From Streptomyces sp. NRRL S-87 (GTDB taxonomy: Bacteria; Actinomycetota; Actinomycetes; Streptomycetales; Streptomycetaceae): DNA of 49,786 nt. Numbering within the stretch: position 1 is the first letter of the stretch; each line of letters opens with the position of its first letter. Below the pieces are notes generated by a model, which was given only the letters and a program-made list of their open reading frames with translations, did no database searches and was not told where the DNA came from. Both the position numbers and the translations under genes were made by a program. Where the stretch lies: the NCBI RefSeq assembly GCF_000719335.1, contig NZ_JOGB01000050.1:1-49786 (forward strand), read 5' to 3'. Shown here in pieces: positions 25,183-36,200 of this stretch.

Positions 25183-25767
25183 TCAGCCCCGCTCCGCCGC
25201 CAACTCGGCCGCGCGCCGCAGGCCCTGCGTGAGCTGCTCCGCGGTGACCGCGGCCTCGGGGGCGAACATCCGCTGGATCATCACTCCGCCGAGGAGCGCC
25301 TGGTAGAAGGCGCCGAGGGTGACGACGTCCTCCTCGGTGACGTCCTCCTCGGGCACTCCGGTGAACGTGGCCACGAGTCCCCTGCGCCCCTCCTCCTGGG
25401 AGGAGACGAGCAGCGCGCGCAGCTCCGGGAGGCGGTCGTCCTGCATCGCCACCTCGAGGTTCGCCCGCCACAGCGGCCGGGTCGCCTCCTCGGTGCTCAG
25501 GAAGGACTCCCACAGCGAGCGGAAGCGCTCCAGCGAGCCCCCCTTCCCCTCCGCGGCGCCGGCCGAGGGCATGACCGAGTCGCCCCACTCCTCCATCAAC
25601 GCGAGGAAAGCCTGCATCAGCAGGGCGTCCTTCGAACCGTAGTGGTAGCCGATCGAGGCCAGGTTCGCGCCCGAGGCGTTGACGATGTCGCGTGCGGTGG
25701 TGCGCACGAAGCCCTTGTCCATCAGGCACTTCTTCGCGCCGTCGAGCAGATCTTCCTTGTGTCCCAT
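25183..25767 (-). CDS. TetR family repressor of the adjacent MFS gene
   Basis: 194 residues. The HTH is GAKKCLMDKGFVRTTARDIVNASGANLASIGYHYGSKDALL (about 10-50), with the canonical YHYGSK recognition end; the remainder is helical with a TetR_C-type ligand pocket. ATG at 25767 starts MGHKEDLL. A -10 TAGGCT (25780-25775) ends 7 nt before it, with GTGACG (25803-25798) 17 nt upstream, so the transcript is probably leaderless. It is divergent from the 14-TMS drug exporter with a 24-bp operator in the 97-bp gap, the standard layout for a local efflux repressor. The inducing drug is unknown. Confidence 0.9.
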   Translation of the reverse strand: MGHKEDLLDGAKKCLMDKGFVRTTARDIVNASGANLASIGYHYGSKDALLMQAFLALMEEWGDSVMPSAGAAEGKGGSLERFRSLWESFLSTEEATRPLWRANLEVAMQDDRLPELRALLVSSQEEGRRGLVATFTGVPEEDVTEEDVVTLGAFYQALLGGVMIQRMFAPEAAVTAEQLTQGLRRAAELAAERG

Positions 25768-25774
25768 GGGTCCG

Positions 25775-25857
25775 AGCCTAGCGCCGACCCGTACGAGCGT
25801 CACAGACAGACGTTCCATACATCCGTCATAGACAAGCGTTTATGACGTCTGTACATT
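25775..25857. promoter_or_regulatory. Divergent leaderless promoters with TetR operator
   Basis: Minus strand: GTGACG (25803-25798), 17 nt, TAGGCT (25780-25775), 7 nt, ATG of the regulator. Plus strand: TAGACA (25829-25834), 17 nt, TACATT (25852-25857), 7 nt, ATG of the exporter. The inverted repeat CGTCATAGAC (25824-25833), AAGC, GTTTATGACG (25838-25847) matches at 9 of 10 positions and covers the exporter -35 and spacer. A weaker similar site (AGACAGACGTTCCAT, 25804-25818) abuts the regulator -35. Confidence 0.75.
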
Positions 25858-25864
25858 TCTCGGC

Positions 25865-27457
25865 ATGACGAACTCCGCCGCACGACGCGCCGGCCGCCGG
25901 GAGTGGACCGCCTTCACCGTCCTCCTGCTGCCCCTGCTCCTGGTCTCCATGGACGTCTCCGTCCTGTACTTCGCGGTCCCCTCCATCACCCGCGAGCTCG
26001 ACCCGACGGCGACCCAGCAGCTGTGGATCTTCGACAGCTACGGCTTCGCCCTGGCCGGACTGCTGATCACGATGGGCTCGCTCGGCGACCGGATCGGCCG
26101 CCGCAAGCTCCTCCTCCTGGGCGCCGGCGCCTTCGGCCTCGCCTCCGTGGCGGCCGCGTACGCCCAGAGCGCCGAGATGCTCATCGCCGCCCGCGTGCTG
26201 CTGGGCGTCGGCGGGGCCACGCTGATGCCCTCGACCATGGCCCTGGTCCGCAACCTCTTCCAGGACGATGCCCAGCGCTCGAAGGCCGTCGGCATCTGGT
26301 CCGCGGCGATGGCCGGCGGCGTGGCCCTCGGCTCGGTCTTCAGCGGCCTGCTGCTGGAGCACTTCTGGTGGGGCTCGGTCTTCCTGGTGAACGTCCCGGC
26401 GATGGTGCTGCTGCTCGTCCTCGCCCCGGTCCTGGTCCCGGAGTTCAAGGACCCCGCGCCCGGCCGCTTCGACCTGCTGAGCGTGCCGCTGTCGACGGGC
26501 GCTGTGCTGCCGGTGGTCTACGGGCTCAAGGAGCTGGCCGCCGAGGGCTTCGAGGCCCGGTACGCCGCCTGCATCGCGGCCGGTCTGGCCGTGGGTGCGC
26601 TCTTCGTCCTGCGCCAGCGGCGCCGCCGGGACGCGATGATCGACCGGGCGCTGTTCCGCCACCGCGGCTTCGGAGCCGGCATCGGCCTCAACACCGTCGC
26701 CGCCTTCGGGATGATGGGCTCCGCGTACTTCAGCACCCAGTACCTGCAGTCCGTGCTCGGCATGGCCCCGCTGGAGGCGGCGCTGTGGAGCCTGGCCCCG
26801 TCCGTGGCCGTCGGCGCCACCGCCCCGATCGCCACGGGCGTCGCCCGGAAGGTGGACCGGGCGTACGTGATCGCCGCCGGCTTCGCCCTGGCCGCGGCCG
26901 GATTCGTCCTGCTCACCGGCGTCGGGACCGACTCGCTGTGGCTGGTGCTGGCCGGCTGTGCGGTGCTCGCCTCGGGCATGGTCACCGTGATGGCCCTGGT
27001 CTCCGACATGGCCCTGGCCACCGCCCCCGCGGAGAAGGCCGGTTCGGCCGCCTCGCTGCTGGAGACCGGCCAGGAGTTCGGCGGCGCCCTGGGGATGGCC
27101 GCCCTCGGCAGCCTCGGCACCGCGGTCTACCGCTCCGACCTCGCCGGGGTCGAGCCGGCGGCGGCCCGGGAGACCCTGGGCGGTGCGGTGGCCGCGGCCG
27201 GGCAGCTCGGCGGACGCGCCGGCGACACCCTGCTGGCCCTGGCCCGCGAAGCCTTCGTCCACGGCATGCAGTACATGGCCTTCGGCACGGCGGCCCTGCT
27301 GCTGGCCACCGCGGTCGTCACCGCCTCCCTGCTGCGCGACCGCGGCGCCCAGGGCGACCCGGCCACCCCCCCGACCGCCACCCCGACCGCCCCCGCCACC
27401 GATCCCGCGGCGGACCCGGCCGACGGGGCCGCCCGCCCCACCCACGCCGCCTGCTGA
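25865..27457 (+). CDS. MFS drug efflux transporter, DHA2 (14-TMS) family
   Basis: 530 residues with about 14 membrane helices. Signatures of drug:H+ antiporter family 2 are LLVSMDVSVLYFAVPSITREL in TM1 (motif D1-like), GSLGDRIGRRKLLLLG (motif A, about 74-89), RVLLGVGGATLMPSTMALV (motif B/C region) and ETGQEFGGALGMAALG late in the protein. Homologues include LfrA, SmvA and QacA-type exporters of cationic drugs and dyes. ATG at 25865 lies 7 nt after a TACATT -10, so it is probably leaderless. The C-terminal tail is Pro/Ala/Asp-rich and cytoplasmic. Repressed in all likelihood by the divergent TetR. A perfect hairpin terminator follows. Confidence 0.92.
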   Translation: MTNSAARRAGRREWTAFTVLLLPLLLVSMDVSVLYFAVPSITRELDPTATQQLWIFDSYGFALAGLLITMGSLGDRIGRRKLLLLGAGAFGLASVAAAYAQSAEMLIAARVLLGVGGATLMPSTMALVRNLFQDDAQRSKAVGIWSAAMAGGVALGSVFSGLLLEHFWWGSVFLVNVPAMVLLLVLAPVLVPEFKDPAPGRFDLLSVPLSTGAVLPVVYGLKELAAEGFEARYAACIAAGLAVGALFVLRQRRRRDAMIDRALFRHRGFGAGIGLNTVAAFGMMGSAYFSTQYLQSVLGMAPLEAALWSLAPSVAVGATAPIATGVARKVDRAYVIAAGFALAAAGFVLLTGVGTDSLWLVLAGCAVLASGMVTVMALVSDMALATAPAEKAGSAASLLETGQEFGGALGMAALGSLGTAVYRSDLAGVEPAAARETLGGAVAAAGQLGGRAGDTLLALAREAFVHGMQYMAFGTAALLLATAVVTASLLRDRGAQGDPATPPTATPTAPATDPAADPADGAARPTHAAC

Positions 27458-27490
27458 CGCTGACCCGCGCGCCCGCGGCGGGTGCCGGGG

Positions 27491-27530
27491 GCACGCAGAC
27501 ACGGAGACACGCAGACACGCAGACACGCAG
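27491..27530. repeat. Five tandem 8-bp units (ACACGCAG-like)
   Basis: GCACGCAG, ACACGGAG and three ACACGCAG run directly into the stem of the following terminator. It lies in the untranslated region between MFS and serA genes and is a candidate length-variable locus. Confidence 0.8.
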
Positions 27531-27558
27531 AAGGGCCCGGGATCACCCGGGCCCTTCT
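27529..27558. terminator. Bidirectional terminator between MFS and serA genes
   Basis: AGAAGGGCCCGGG and its exact complement form a 13-bp stem with the loop ATCA. Flanking A and T residues suit both strands. Confidence 0.85.
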
Positions 27559-27581
27559 CCGTCGTCCTGCGTACGGCCGGA

Positions 27582-29171
27582 TCAGCCGAGGTTGACCGAC
27601 CGCGCCGAGGCGGCGCCGATCTCCTCCGCGATCTCCGCGAGAACGCCCGCCGGTACGGTGTCGTCCACGGTCAGCACCGCGAGCGCCTCGCCGTGCTCCT
27701 CCGCGCGCGCCACCTGCATGCCGGCGATGTTCAGCCCGGCCTCACCGAGGACCCGGCCGACGGTGCCGACGACACCCGGGCGGTCCTGGTAGCGCAGCAC
27801 GACCATGTGGTCGGCCAGCGACAGGTCCACGTCGTAGCCGCCGATGCCGACGATCTTCTGCAGGTGCTTGGGGCCGGCCAGCGTGCCGGAGACGGCCACG
27901 TCCTGGCCGTCCGCCAGGGTGCCGCGCACGGTCACCACGTTGCGGTGGTCCGGCGACTCCGAGCTGGTGGTCAGGCGTACCTCGACGCCGCGCTCCTGCG
28001 CGAACAGCGGGGCGTTGACGTACGACACGGTCTCGTCGACCACGTCCTCGAAGACGCCCTTGAGCGCGGAGAGTTCGAGCACCTTGACGTCGTGCTGGGT
28101 GATCTCGCCGCAGACCTCGACGTCGAGGCGGACCGCAACCTCGCCCGCGAGGGCGGTGAAGATGCGGCCGAGCTTCTCGGCGAGCGGCAGGCCCGGGCGT
28201 ACGTCCTCGGCGATGACGCCGCCCTGGACGTTCACCGCGTCCGGCACCAGCTCGCCGGCGAGCGCGAGGCGCACCGACTTGGCGACGGCGATGCCGGCCT
28301 TCTCCTGGGCCTCGTCGGTGGAGGCGCCCAGGTGCGGGGTGCACACGACCTCGTCGAGCTCGAACAGCGGGGAGTCCGTGCAGGGCTCCTTCGCGTACAC
28401 GTCGAGGCCGGCGCCGGCGACGCGGCCCTCCTTGAGGGCCGAGTAGAGGGCGGCCTCGTCCACGATGCCGCCGCGCGCGGCGTTGACGATGCGGACGGTC
28501 GGCTTGACCTTGTGCAGCGCCTCGTCACCGATGAGGCCGAGGGTCTCGGGGGTCTTCGGCAGGTGCACGGTGATGAAGTCGGCGACCTCGAGCAGCTCGT
28601 CGAGGGAGAGCATCTTGACGCCCATCTGGGCAGCGCGCGCGGGCTGCACGTACGGGTCGTAGGCGACGACCTTCATGCCGAACGCGGACATCCGCTGGGC
28701 GACCAGGACGCCGATGCGGCCGAGGCCGACGACGCCGAGCGTCTTCTCGCTGAGCTCGACGCCCGTGTACTTGCTGCGCTTCCACTCGCCGTTCTTCAGG
28801 GCGGTGTTGGCCTGCGGGATGTTGCGCGCGGTGGCGACCAGCAGACCGCAGGCGAGCTCGGCTGCGGTGACGATGTTGGAGGTCGGGGCGTTCACGACCA
28901 TGACGCCGGCCTTGGTGGCGGCGGAGACGTCGACGTTGTCGAGGCCGACGCCGGCGCGGGCGACGACCTTGAGCTTCTTGGCGGCGGCGATGGCCTCCGC
29001 GTCGACCTTGGTGGCGGAGCGGACGAGGATCGCGTCGACGTCCACGACGGCGGGCAGCAGCTCCGCGCGGTCGGCTCCGTTGCAGTGGCGGATCTCGAAG
29101 TCGGGTCCGAGGGCCTCGACCGTGGCGGGCGACAGCTCTTCGGCGATGAGTACGACAGGTTTCGAGCTCAC
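27582..29171 (-). CDS. serA: D-3-phosphoglycerate dehydrogenase, long (ACT-containing) form
   Basis: 529 residues. It oxidises 3-phosphoglycerate, the first step of serine synthesis, and in the long form is controlled by serine. Domains in order: substrate-binding half, NAD-binding Rossmann fold with GVVGLGRIGVLVAQRM (about 146-161), catalytic Arg in RIVNAARGGIVDEAAL and His in CTPHLGASTDEAQ, an intervening ASB domain (about 320-455), and a C-terminal ACT domain (MVVLRYQDRPGVVGTVGRVLGEAGLNIAGMQVAR). GTG at 29171 (VSSKPVVLIAEE) is preferred because GAGGA lies 5 nt upstream; a GTG four codons earlier lacks a site. Leader about 100 nt with several dyads. Confidence 0.94.
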   Translation of the reverse strand: MSSKPVVLIAEELSPATVEALGPDFEIRHCNGADRAELLPAVVDVDAILVRSATKVDAEAIAAAKKLKVVARAGVGLDNVDVSAATKAGVMVVNAPTSNIVTAAELACGLLVATARNIPQANTALKNGEWKRSKYTGVELSEKTLGVVGLGRIGVLVAQRMSAFGMKVVAYDPYVQPARAAQMGVKMLSLDELLEVADFITVHLPKTPETLGLIGDEALHKVKPTVRIVNAARGGIVDEAALYSALKEGRVAGAGLDVYAKEPCTDSPLFELDEVVCTPHLGASTDEAQEKAGIAVAKSVRLALAGELVPDAVNVQGGVIAEDVRPGLPLAEKLGRIFTALAGEVAVRLDVEVCGEITQHDVKVLELSALKGVFEDVVDETVSYVNAPLFAQERGVEVRLTTSSESPDHRNVVTVRGTLADGQDVAVSGTLAGPKHLQKIVGIGGYDVDLSLADHMVVLRYQDRPGVVGTVGRVLGEAGLNIAGMQVARAEEHGEALAVLTVDDTVPAGVLAEIAEEIGAASARSVNLG

Positions 29172-29198
29172 GTGGGTCCTCACAAGTCCAGTGCGGAC

Positions 29199-29216
29199 GG
29201 CCGTCCCGACGGCCGC
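29199..29216. promoter_or_regulatory. Dyad CGGCCGTC-CC-GACGGCCG in the serA leader
   Basis: A perfect 18-bp inverted repeat 28 bp upstream of the serA start, downstream of the proposed promoter. It could be an operator or an mRNA hairpin near the ribosome site. Confidence 0.4.
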
Positions 29217-29283
29217 ATGCGGTGGAGGGGGTAGCCGCGTGGAAGACGCACGACACTGTGGGCCTGACGCGTATGTGTTGAGC

Positions 29284-29325
29284 AGTGTAGTGGCGGACCG
29301 CCGCTTGTTTTCCGCCTGAGCGGAA
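29284..29325 (-). promoter_or_regulatory. serA promoter region with dyad TTCCGC-CTGA-GCGGAA
   Basis: Minus strand TACACT (29289-29284) is a good -10, giving a leader of about 105 nt. No matching -35 is clear. A perfect 16-bp dyad (29310-29325) begins at the expected -35 position, and CCGTCC-N6-GGACGG lies further up (29333-29350). An activator-dependent promoter is plausible. Confidence 0.45.
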
Positions 29326-29426
29326 GGATCACCCGTCCGTGGTTGGACGGCGTGGACAAGCGGGGTGGGGCGGCCCCCACCGCGGGGCCGGACCGGTCCG
29401 GCCGGAGCGGGCGGACGCCCAGGGAC

Positions 29427-29460
29427 GGCGGGGCCGGGACGCGTACGCCCCGGCCCCGCC
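29427..29460 (-). terminator. ilvC terminator
   Basis: GGCGGGGCCGGG and CCCGGCCCCGCC form a 12-bp stem with a 10-nt loop, 9 nt after the ilvC stop on the minus strand. Confidence 0.7.
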
Positions 29461-29468
29461 GCTCCGGA

Positions 29469-31134
<1,666 letters not shown>

Positions 31135-31166
31135 GTGAGTCGTTCTCTCTTTCGCTCTTCGCTCAG

Positions 31167-33044
31167 TCACTCTTCGTTGTCGCCGAAGTCCGGGCGGACG
31201 CCACGGGCGGCCATGACCTCGTCGTTGGAGGTGCCGGCGGCGACCATCGGCCAGACCATGGCGTCCTCGTGGACGATGAAGTCGACGACGACCGTACGGT
31301 CGTTGATGGCGTTGGCCTCGGCGATGACCTTGTCCAGGTCGGCCGGGTCCTCGCAGCGCAGGGCGACGCAGCCCATGGCCTCGGAGAGCTTGACGAAGTC
31401 CGGGACGCGGGTGCCCTGGCGGGGCGCGGTGGACTCGCCGAGCTGGGAGCCGACGGTGGTGTGGCCGGTCTCGTCGGCGTGCAGGACGGTGTTGGAGTAC
31501 CGCTGGTTGTAGAACAGGGTCTGCCACTGGCGGACCATGCCCAGCGCGCCGTTGTTGATGATCGCGACCTTGATCGGGATGTTGTTCAGCGCGCAGGTGA
31601 CCAGTTCCTGATTGGTCATCTGGAAGCAGCCGTCGCCGTCGATCGCCCAGACGGTGCGCTCCGGCATGCCGACCTTGGCGCCCATCGCGGCCGGGACCGC
31701 GTAGCCCATGGTTCCGGCGCCGCCGGAGTTCAGCCAGGTGCGGGGCTCCTCGTAGTTGACGAAGTGCGAGGCCCACATCTGGTGCTGGCCGACGCCGGCC
31801 GCGAAGATGGTGCTCTTGGGCGCGAGCTCGCCGATGCGCTGGATGACCTGCTGCGGCGAGAGGCTGCCGTCCTCGGGCAGGTCGTAGCCGAGCGGGTAGG
31901 TGTCGCGCCAGCGGTTGAGGTCCTTCCACCAGGCGGTGTAGTCGCCGGCGTGGCCCTCGGTGTGCTCGGCCTGGACGGCCTGGACCAGGTCGGCGATGAC
32001 CTCGCGGGCGTCGCCGACGATCGGGACGTCCACGGGCTTGTTCTTGCCGATCTCCGCCGGGTCGATGTCCGCGTGGATGACCTTGGCGTACGGGGCGAAG
32101 CTGTCGAGCTTGCCGGTGACGCGGTCGTCGAAGCGGGTGCCCAGCGCGATGAGCAGGTCGGCCTTCTGCAGGGCGGTGACGGCGGTGACCGCGCCGTGCA
32201 TGCCCGGCATGCCGACGTGCAGCGGGTGGGTGTCCGGGAAGGAGCCCAGGGCCATCAGGGTGGTGGTGACCGGGATGCCGGTCAGCTCGGCCAGGACCTT
32301 CAGCTCGGCGGTGGCGCCGGACTTCATGACGCCGCCGCCCACGTACAGGACCGGGCGCTTGGCCTGGACCATGAGCTTGGCGGCCTCGCGGATCTGCTTG
32401 GCGTGCGGCTTGGTGACCGGTCGGTAGCCGGGCAGGTCCTGGGCGGGCGGCCAGCTGAACGTGGTCCGGGACTGCAGGGCGTCCTTGGAGATGTCGACCA
32501 GGACCGGGCCGGGGCGGCCGGTGGCGGCGATGTGGAAGGCCTCGGCGATCGTCTTCGGGATGTCCTCGGCCCTGGTGACCAGGAAGTTGTGCTTGGTGAT
32601 CGGCATCGTGATGCCGACGATGTCCGCCTCCTGGAAGGCGTCGGTGCCGATCGCCTTGGAGGAGACCTGGCCGGTGATCGCGACCAGCGGGACGGAGTCC
32701 ATGTGGGCGTCGGCGATCGGGGTGACGAGGTTGGTGGCGCCCGGGCCGGAGGTGGCCATGCAGACGCCGACCTTGCCGGTGGCCTGCGCGTAGCCGGTGG
32801 CGGCGTGGCCGGCGCCCTGCTCGTGCCGGACCAGGATGTGGCGGACCTTCTTCGAGTCCATCATCGGGTCGTACGCCGGGAGGATCGCGCCGCCCGGGAT
32901 GCCGAAGACGGTGTCGCACCCCACCTCTTCGAGAGAACGGATGAGGGACTGCGCACCCGTGACGTGCTCGATCGCAGCGGTCTGCTGTCCGCCGGTACGG
33001 GCCCGCGGCTGCGGATGGTGGGCCCCGGAGGCCTGCTCGGTCAT
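31167..33044 (-). CDS. ilvB: Acetolactate synthase large (catalytic) subunit
   Basis: 625 residues, thiamine-diphosphate enzyme making acetolactate and acetohydroxybutyrate. The catalytic Glu is in [19 protein letters not shown] (E of HEQGA) and the ThDP/Mg motif is [29 protein letters not shown]. The FAD-binding middle domain has [14 protein letters not shown]. Start ATG at 33044 (MTEQASG) follows GAAGAGA; the TTG two codons earlier is less likely. The first 40 residues are a variable extension typical of actinobacteria. Expression is governed by the leader-peptide attenuator upstream; ilvN and ilvC follow. Confidence 0.96.
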   Translation of the reverse strand: MTEQASGAHHPQPRARTGGQQTAAIEHVTGAQSLIRSLEEVGCDTVFGIPGGAILPAYDPMMDSKKVRHILVRHEQGAGHAATGYAQATGKVGVCMATSGPGATNLVTPIADAHMDSVPLVAITGQVSSKAIGTDAFQEADIVGITMPITKHNFLVTRAEDIPKTIAEAFHIAATGRPGPVLVDISKDALQSRTTFSWPPAQDLPGYRPVTKPHAKQIREAAKLMVQAKRPVLYVGGGVMKSGATAELKVLAELTGIPVTTTLMALGSFPDTHPLHVGMPGMHGAVTAVTALQKADLLIALGTRFDDRVTGKLDSFAPYAKVIHADIDPAEIGKNKPVDVPIVGDAREVIADLVQAVQAEHTEGHAGDYTAWWKDLNRWRDTYPLGYDLPEDGSLSPQQVIQRIGELAPKSTIFAAGVGQHQMWASHFVNYEEPRTWLNSGGAGTMGYAVPAAMGAKVGMPERTVWAIDGDGCFQMTNQELVTCALNNIPIKVAIINNGALGMVRQWQTLFYNQRYSNTVLHADETGHTTVGSQLGESTAPRQGTRVPDFVKLSEAMGCVALRCEDPADLDKVIAEANAINDRTVVVDFIVHEDAMVWPMVAAGTSNDEVMAARGVRPDFGDNEE

Positions 33045-33103
33045 CGGCAATCTCTTCTCGAAGCTGAGGGTTTTTGCGTGGGTTTGGGTTTTGCCAGTGC
33101 AAC

Positions 33104-33147
33104 AAAAAACCCCTCGTGCCTAAGGGCAAGCGAGGGGAGCGCGTCGG
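33104..33147 (-). terminator. ilvB attenuator terminator and adjacent pairing segment
   Basis: On the minus strand CCCCTCG (33137-33131) and CGAGGGG (33116-33110) form the stem, extended inside by TGCC/GGCA, and six T follow (33109-33104). Directly upstream CCGACGCGCT (33147-33138) can pair over 10 bp with AGCGCGTCGG (33193-33184), the last codons of the leader peptide. Ribosome stalling on the Ile/Leu/Val codons would change this pairing. This is the classical attenuation layout. Confidence 0.85.
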
Positions 33148-33179
33148 GTGCGTTGAGCGGGGTCGTGAACTGCCCAGCT

Positions 33180-33221
33180 TCAGCCGACGCGCTTTCCAAG
33201 TACGAGAATTCGGGTGCGCAT
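33180..33221 (-). CDS. ilvL: ilvB leader peptide MRTRILVLGKRVG
   Basis: Thirteen codons with the run Ile-Leu-Val-Leu at positions 5-8 and Val again at 12, preceded by GGAGGG, and followed by the pairing segment and the terminator at 33104-33137. When charged tRNA for branched-chain amino acids is scarce the ribosome would pause at codons 5-8 and prevent the terminator. Such leaders upstream of ilvB are established in actinobacteria. The peptide itself has no expected function. Confidence 0.9.
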   Translation of the reverse strand: MRTRILVLGKRVG

Positions 33222-33254
33222 GGCACTGACCCTCCCTCCGGCGGGAGGGGGATG

Positions 33255-36200
33255 TCAAGTAGGTGGGATGGACGTCTCACTATTTGAGCCCCTACGGAGT
33301 CCCCGCGGGACGCTCAGCGACCTGCCCGCCAGTGCGGGAAGGGCGGCCCCGCCGGGTACTGGAAACGTACCGCGCACGAGGGAGCGGCGCAGCCGGTATT
33401 CGTCCAAGGGGCCGGAGAAGGCCATGCCCAGGCCGTGGGTGCAGCCCATGGCGCGCAGCGCCAGGACCTGCTCGGGCAGGTCCACGCCCTCGGCCACGGA
33501 CTCCATGCCCAAATCATTTGCAATACGCAACAAACCTGCGGTGATCTTGTGCAGCCGGGCCGATTCCACGACGCCCTCGACCAGCCCCCGGTCGAGCTTC
33601 AGCACGTCGACCGGCAGCCGACGCAGCGCACCGATGGCCGCGTACCCGCTCCCGAAGCCGTCGAGGGCGATCCGTACGCCGAGCCGGCGCAGCCCGGCCA
33701 GGCGCCGCTCCAGCTCGTCGAAGGCCACCCTGGGGTCGCTGTCGGCCAGCTCGATCACCAGCGCCCCCGAGGGCAGCCCGTGCCGGGTCAGGAGGGCTTC
33801 CACGGTGCCGGTGGGCGGCAGGGAGCGGTCCAGCAGTCGGTGGGCCGAGATCCGTACGGTCACGGGGGTCCCGTGGCCCGCGCGGTGCCGCTCGGCGGCC
33901 TGCTCGACGGCCTCCTCCAGCAGCCAGCGCCCCAGCTCGGCGGTCCGGCCCGGCTCGGGGCCGCCGTGCGGGTCGGCCGACTCGGCCACCCGGAGGAATT
34001 CGGCGGGGGTGAAGAGGAACCCCTGGGCGGAGCGCCACCGGGCCTGGGCGGCCACCGCGGTGACGGTCCCGGTGGCCAGCGAGACCACGGGCTGGTGCAG
34101 CAGGACGAACTCGCCGTCGTGCAGGGCGGTGCGCAGGCGGCCGGCGACCTCGGCCCTGCCGACCACCTCGGCCTCCATCTGCGGCGCGTACAGCTCCACG
34201 CGGTCCTTGCCGCCCGCCTTGGCCCGGTACATCGCGAGGTCCGCGTTGCGCATGAGGTCCGAGGGGCTGATGCCGGGATCGGCGAAGGCGACGCCGATGC
34301 TGGCGGCGACCCGGACCTCGCTGCCGGCGATCCGGTACGGCTGGGAGAGGGTGGCGCGCAGCCGCTCGGCGATCTCGTGCACCTGGTACTCGCGGGCGCT
34401 GCGGTCGCGGCTGCCGTCGCCCAGGATGAGGGCGGCGAACTCGTCCCCGCCGAGCCGGGCGGCGGTGTCCCCGGCGCGGACGGACTCGTGGAGCCGGCGG
34501 GCGGCCTCGATCAGCAGTTCGTCGCCGGCCTGGTGGCCGATGCTGTCGTTGACCGCCTTGAAGCCGTCGAGGTCGATGAAGAGCACGGCGCTCGAGTGGT
34601 CCCCGGCGCGGCGGCCGGTCAGCGCCTGGCGGACCCGGCGGGTGAACAGCGCCCGGTTGGGGAGGTCGGTGAGCGGGTCGTGCTCCGCGCTGTGCTGGAG
34701 CTGGGCCTGGAGGCGGACCCGTTCGGTGACGTCCCGGCTGTTGAGGATGAGCCCGCCCTGGTGGCGGTTGACGGTGGACTCCACGTTCAGCCACTCGCCG
34801 CTGCCGGACTTGAAGCGGCATTCGATGCGGGTGGTGGGCTCCTCGGCGGGCGGGGCGGCGAGGAAGCGGCGGACCTCGTGGACCACGCGCCCGAGGTCGT
34901 CGGGGTGGATCAGGGCGGACAGCTCGGAGCCGACGAGCTCCTCGGCCTCGCGTCCGTAGACCCCGGCGGCGGCCGGGCTGACGTACCGCAGTATCCCGGT
35001 GGGCGCGGCGATCATGATGACGTCGCTGGAGCCCTGGACCAGGGAGCGGAAGTGGTTCTCCTTCTGGGCCAGTTCCTGGGTGAGGGCGATGTTGTCGAGG
35101 AGCATGATGCCCTGGCGCACGACGAGGGCGAGGACCACGGTGCAGCCGGTGAAGACGACGACCCGGTCCACCCGGCGGCCGTCGACGACGTTGTAGAGGA
35201 TGCCGAGCGTGCACACCGCGGCGGCGAGGTAGGGCGTCAGGGCGGGCAGCGAGCCGGTGATGGGCCGGCTGTGCGGGCGGGGACCGCGCGGGGGGCCGTC
35301 GTCTTCGTCGCCGTGCAGCAGCCGCCGGGCGCCCCAGGGGGCGTACGCGAGCAGCAGGGAGCCGGCGAACCAGCCGGCGTCGAGCAGTTCGCCGGAGCGG
35401 TATCTGGCGTGCAGCAGCGGGGAGGTGAACAGCGCGTCGCTGAGCACGGTCAGGGCGAGGGCGGCGATGGCCGTGTTCACGGCGGAGCGGTTGGCGGCCG
35501 AGCGCCGGAAGTGCAGGACGAGGACCATCGACACGAGCGCGATGTCCAGCAGCGGGTACGCGAGCGACAGGGCGGCCCGCGGTACGCTGCCGGACCCCTC
35601 GGAGGTGGCGCTCTGGGCGGTGTGGGCGAGGGCGAGGCTCCACGACAGGGTGAGCAGCGAGCCGCCGATGAGCCAGGAGTCGAGGGCGAGGCAGACCCAC
35701 CCGGCGCGGGTGACGGGGCGCTTGGCGAGGACGAGCAGGCCGACGATCGCGGGGGGCGCGAAGCAGAGGAAGCAGAAGTCGGCGACGGAGGGGCTGGGCA
35801 CCTCGCGCTCCAGGACGACCTCGTACCAGCCCCAGACCGCGTTGCCGCAGGCGGCCATCAGGGAGGAGAAGGCGAACAGGAGCCAGGCGGGGCGCTCCCT
35901 GCTGGGATTGGAGCGCGCGTAGTTGTAGCAGGAGACCGCGGCGAGCAGGGCGGCGGCGCTCAGTCCGAAGTCGCCCATGACGAGCGCGAGTTCCTCGGAC
36001 CCCCAGCCGAGGGCGGCGCCGACGGCGTACCCTCCGCAGATCACGGCGAGGAGGAGTTGGGCGGCCAGGCCCCGGCCACCGCCGGACACCGGCGGGGGCT
36101 GGGCGAGGAGGGCCCCGGGGGCACTCACCGGGGCCCCAGCACCGGCATGGCCGGTTTCCGTGTGCGCGGATCGTTCGTCCATTGGCCGTGCATCGCCCGT

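Noticed and set aside
33253..33258. TTGACA (minus strand) as -35 of the ilvB promoter
   Set aside because: No -10 at 16-18 nt; the sequence there is GGAGGG, the ribosome site of the leader peptide. The hexamer coincides with the stop codon of the GGDEF gene.
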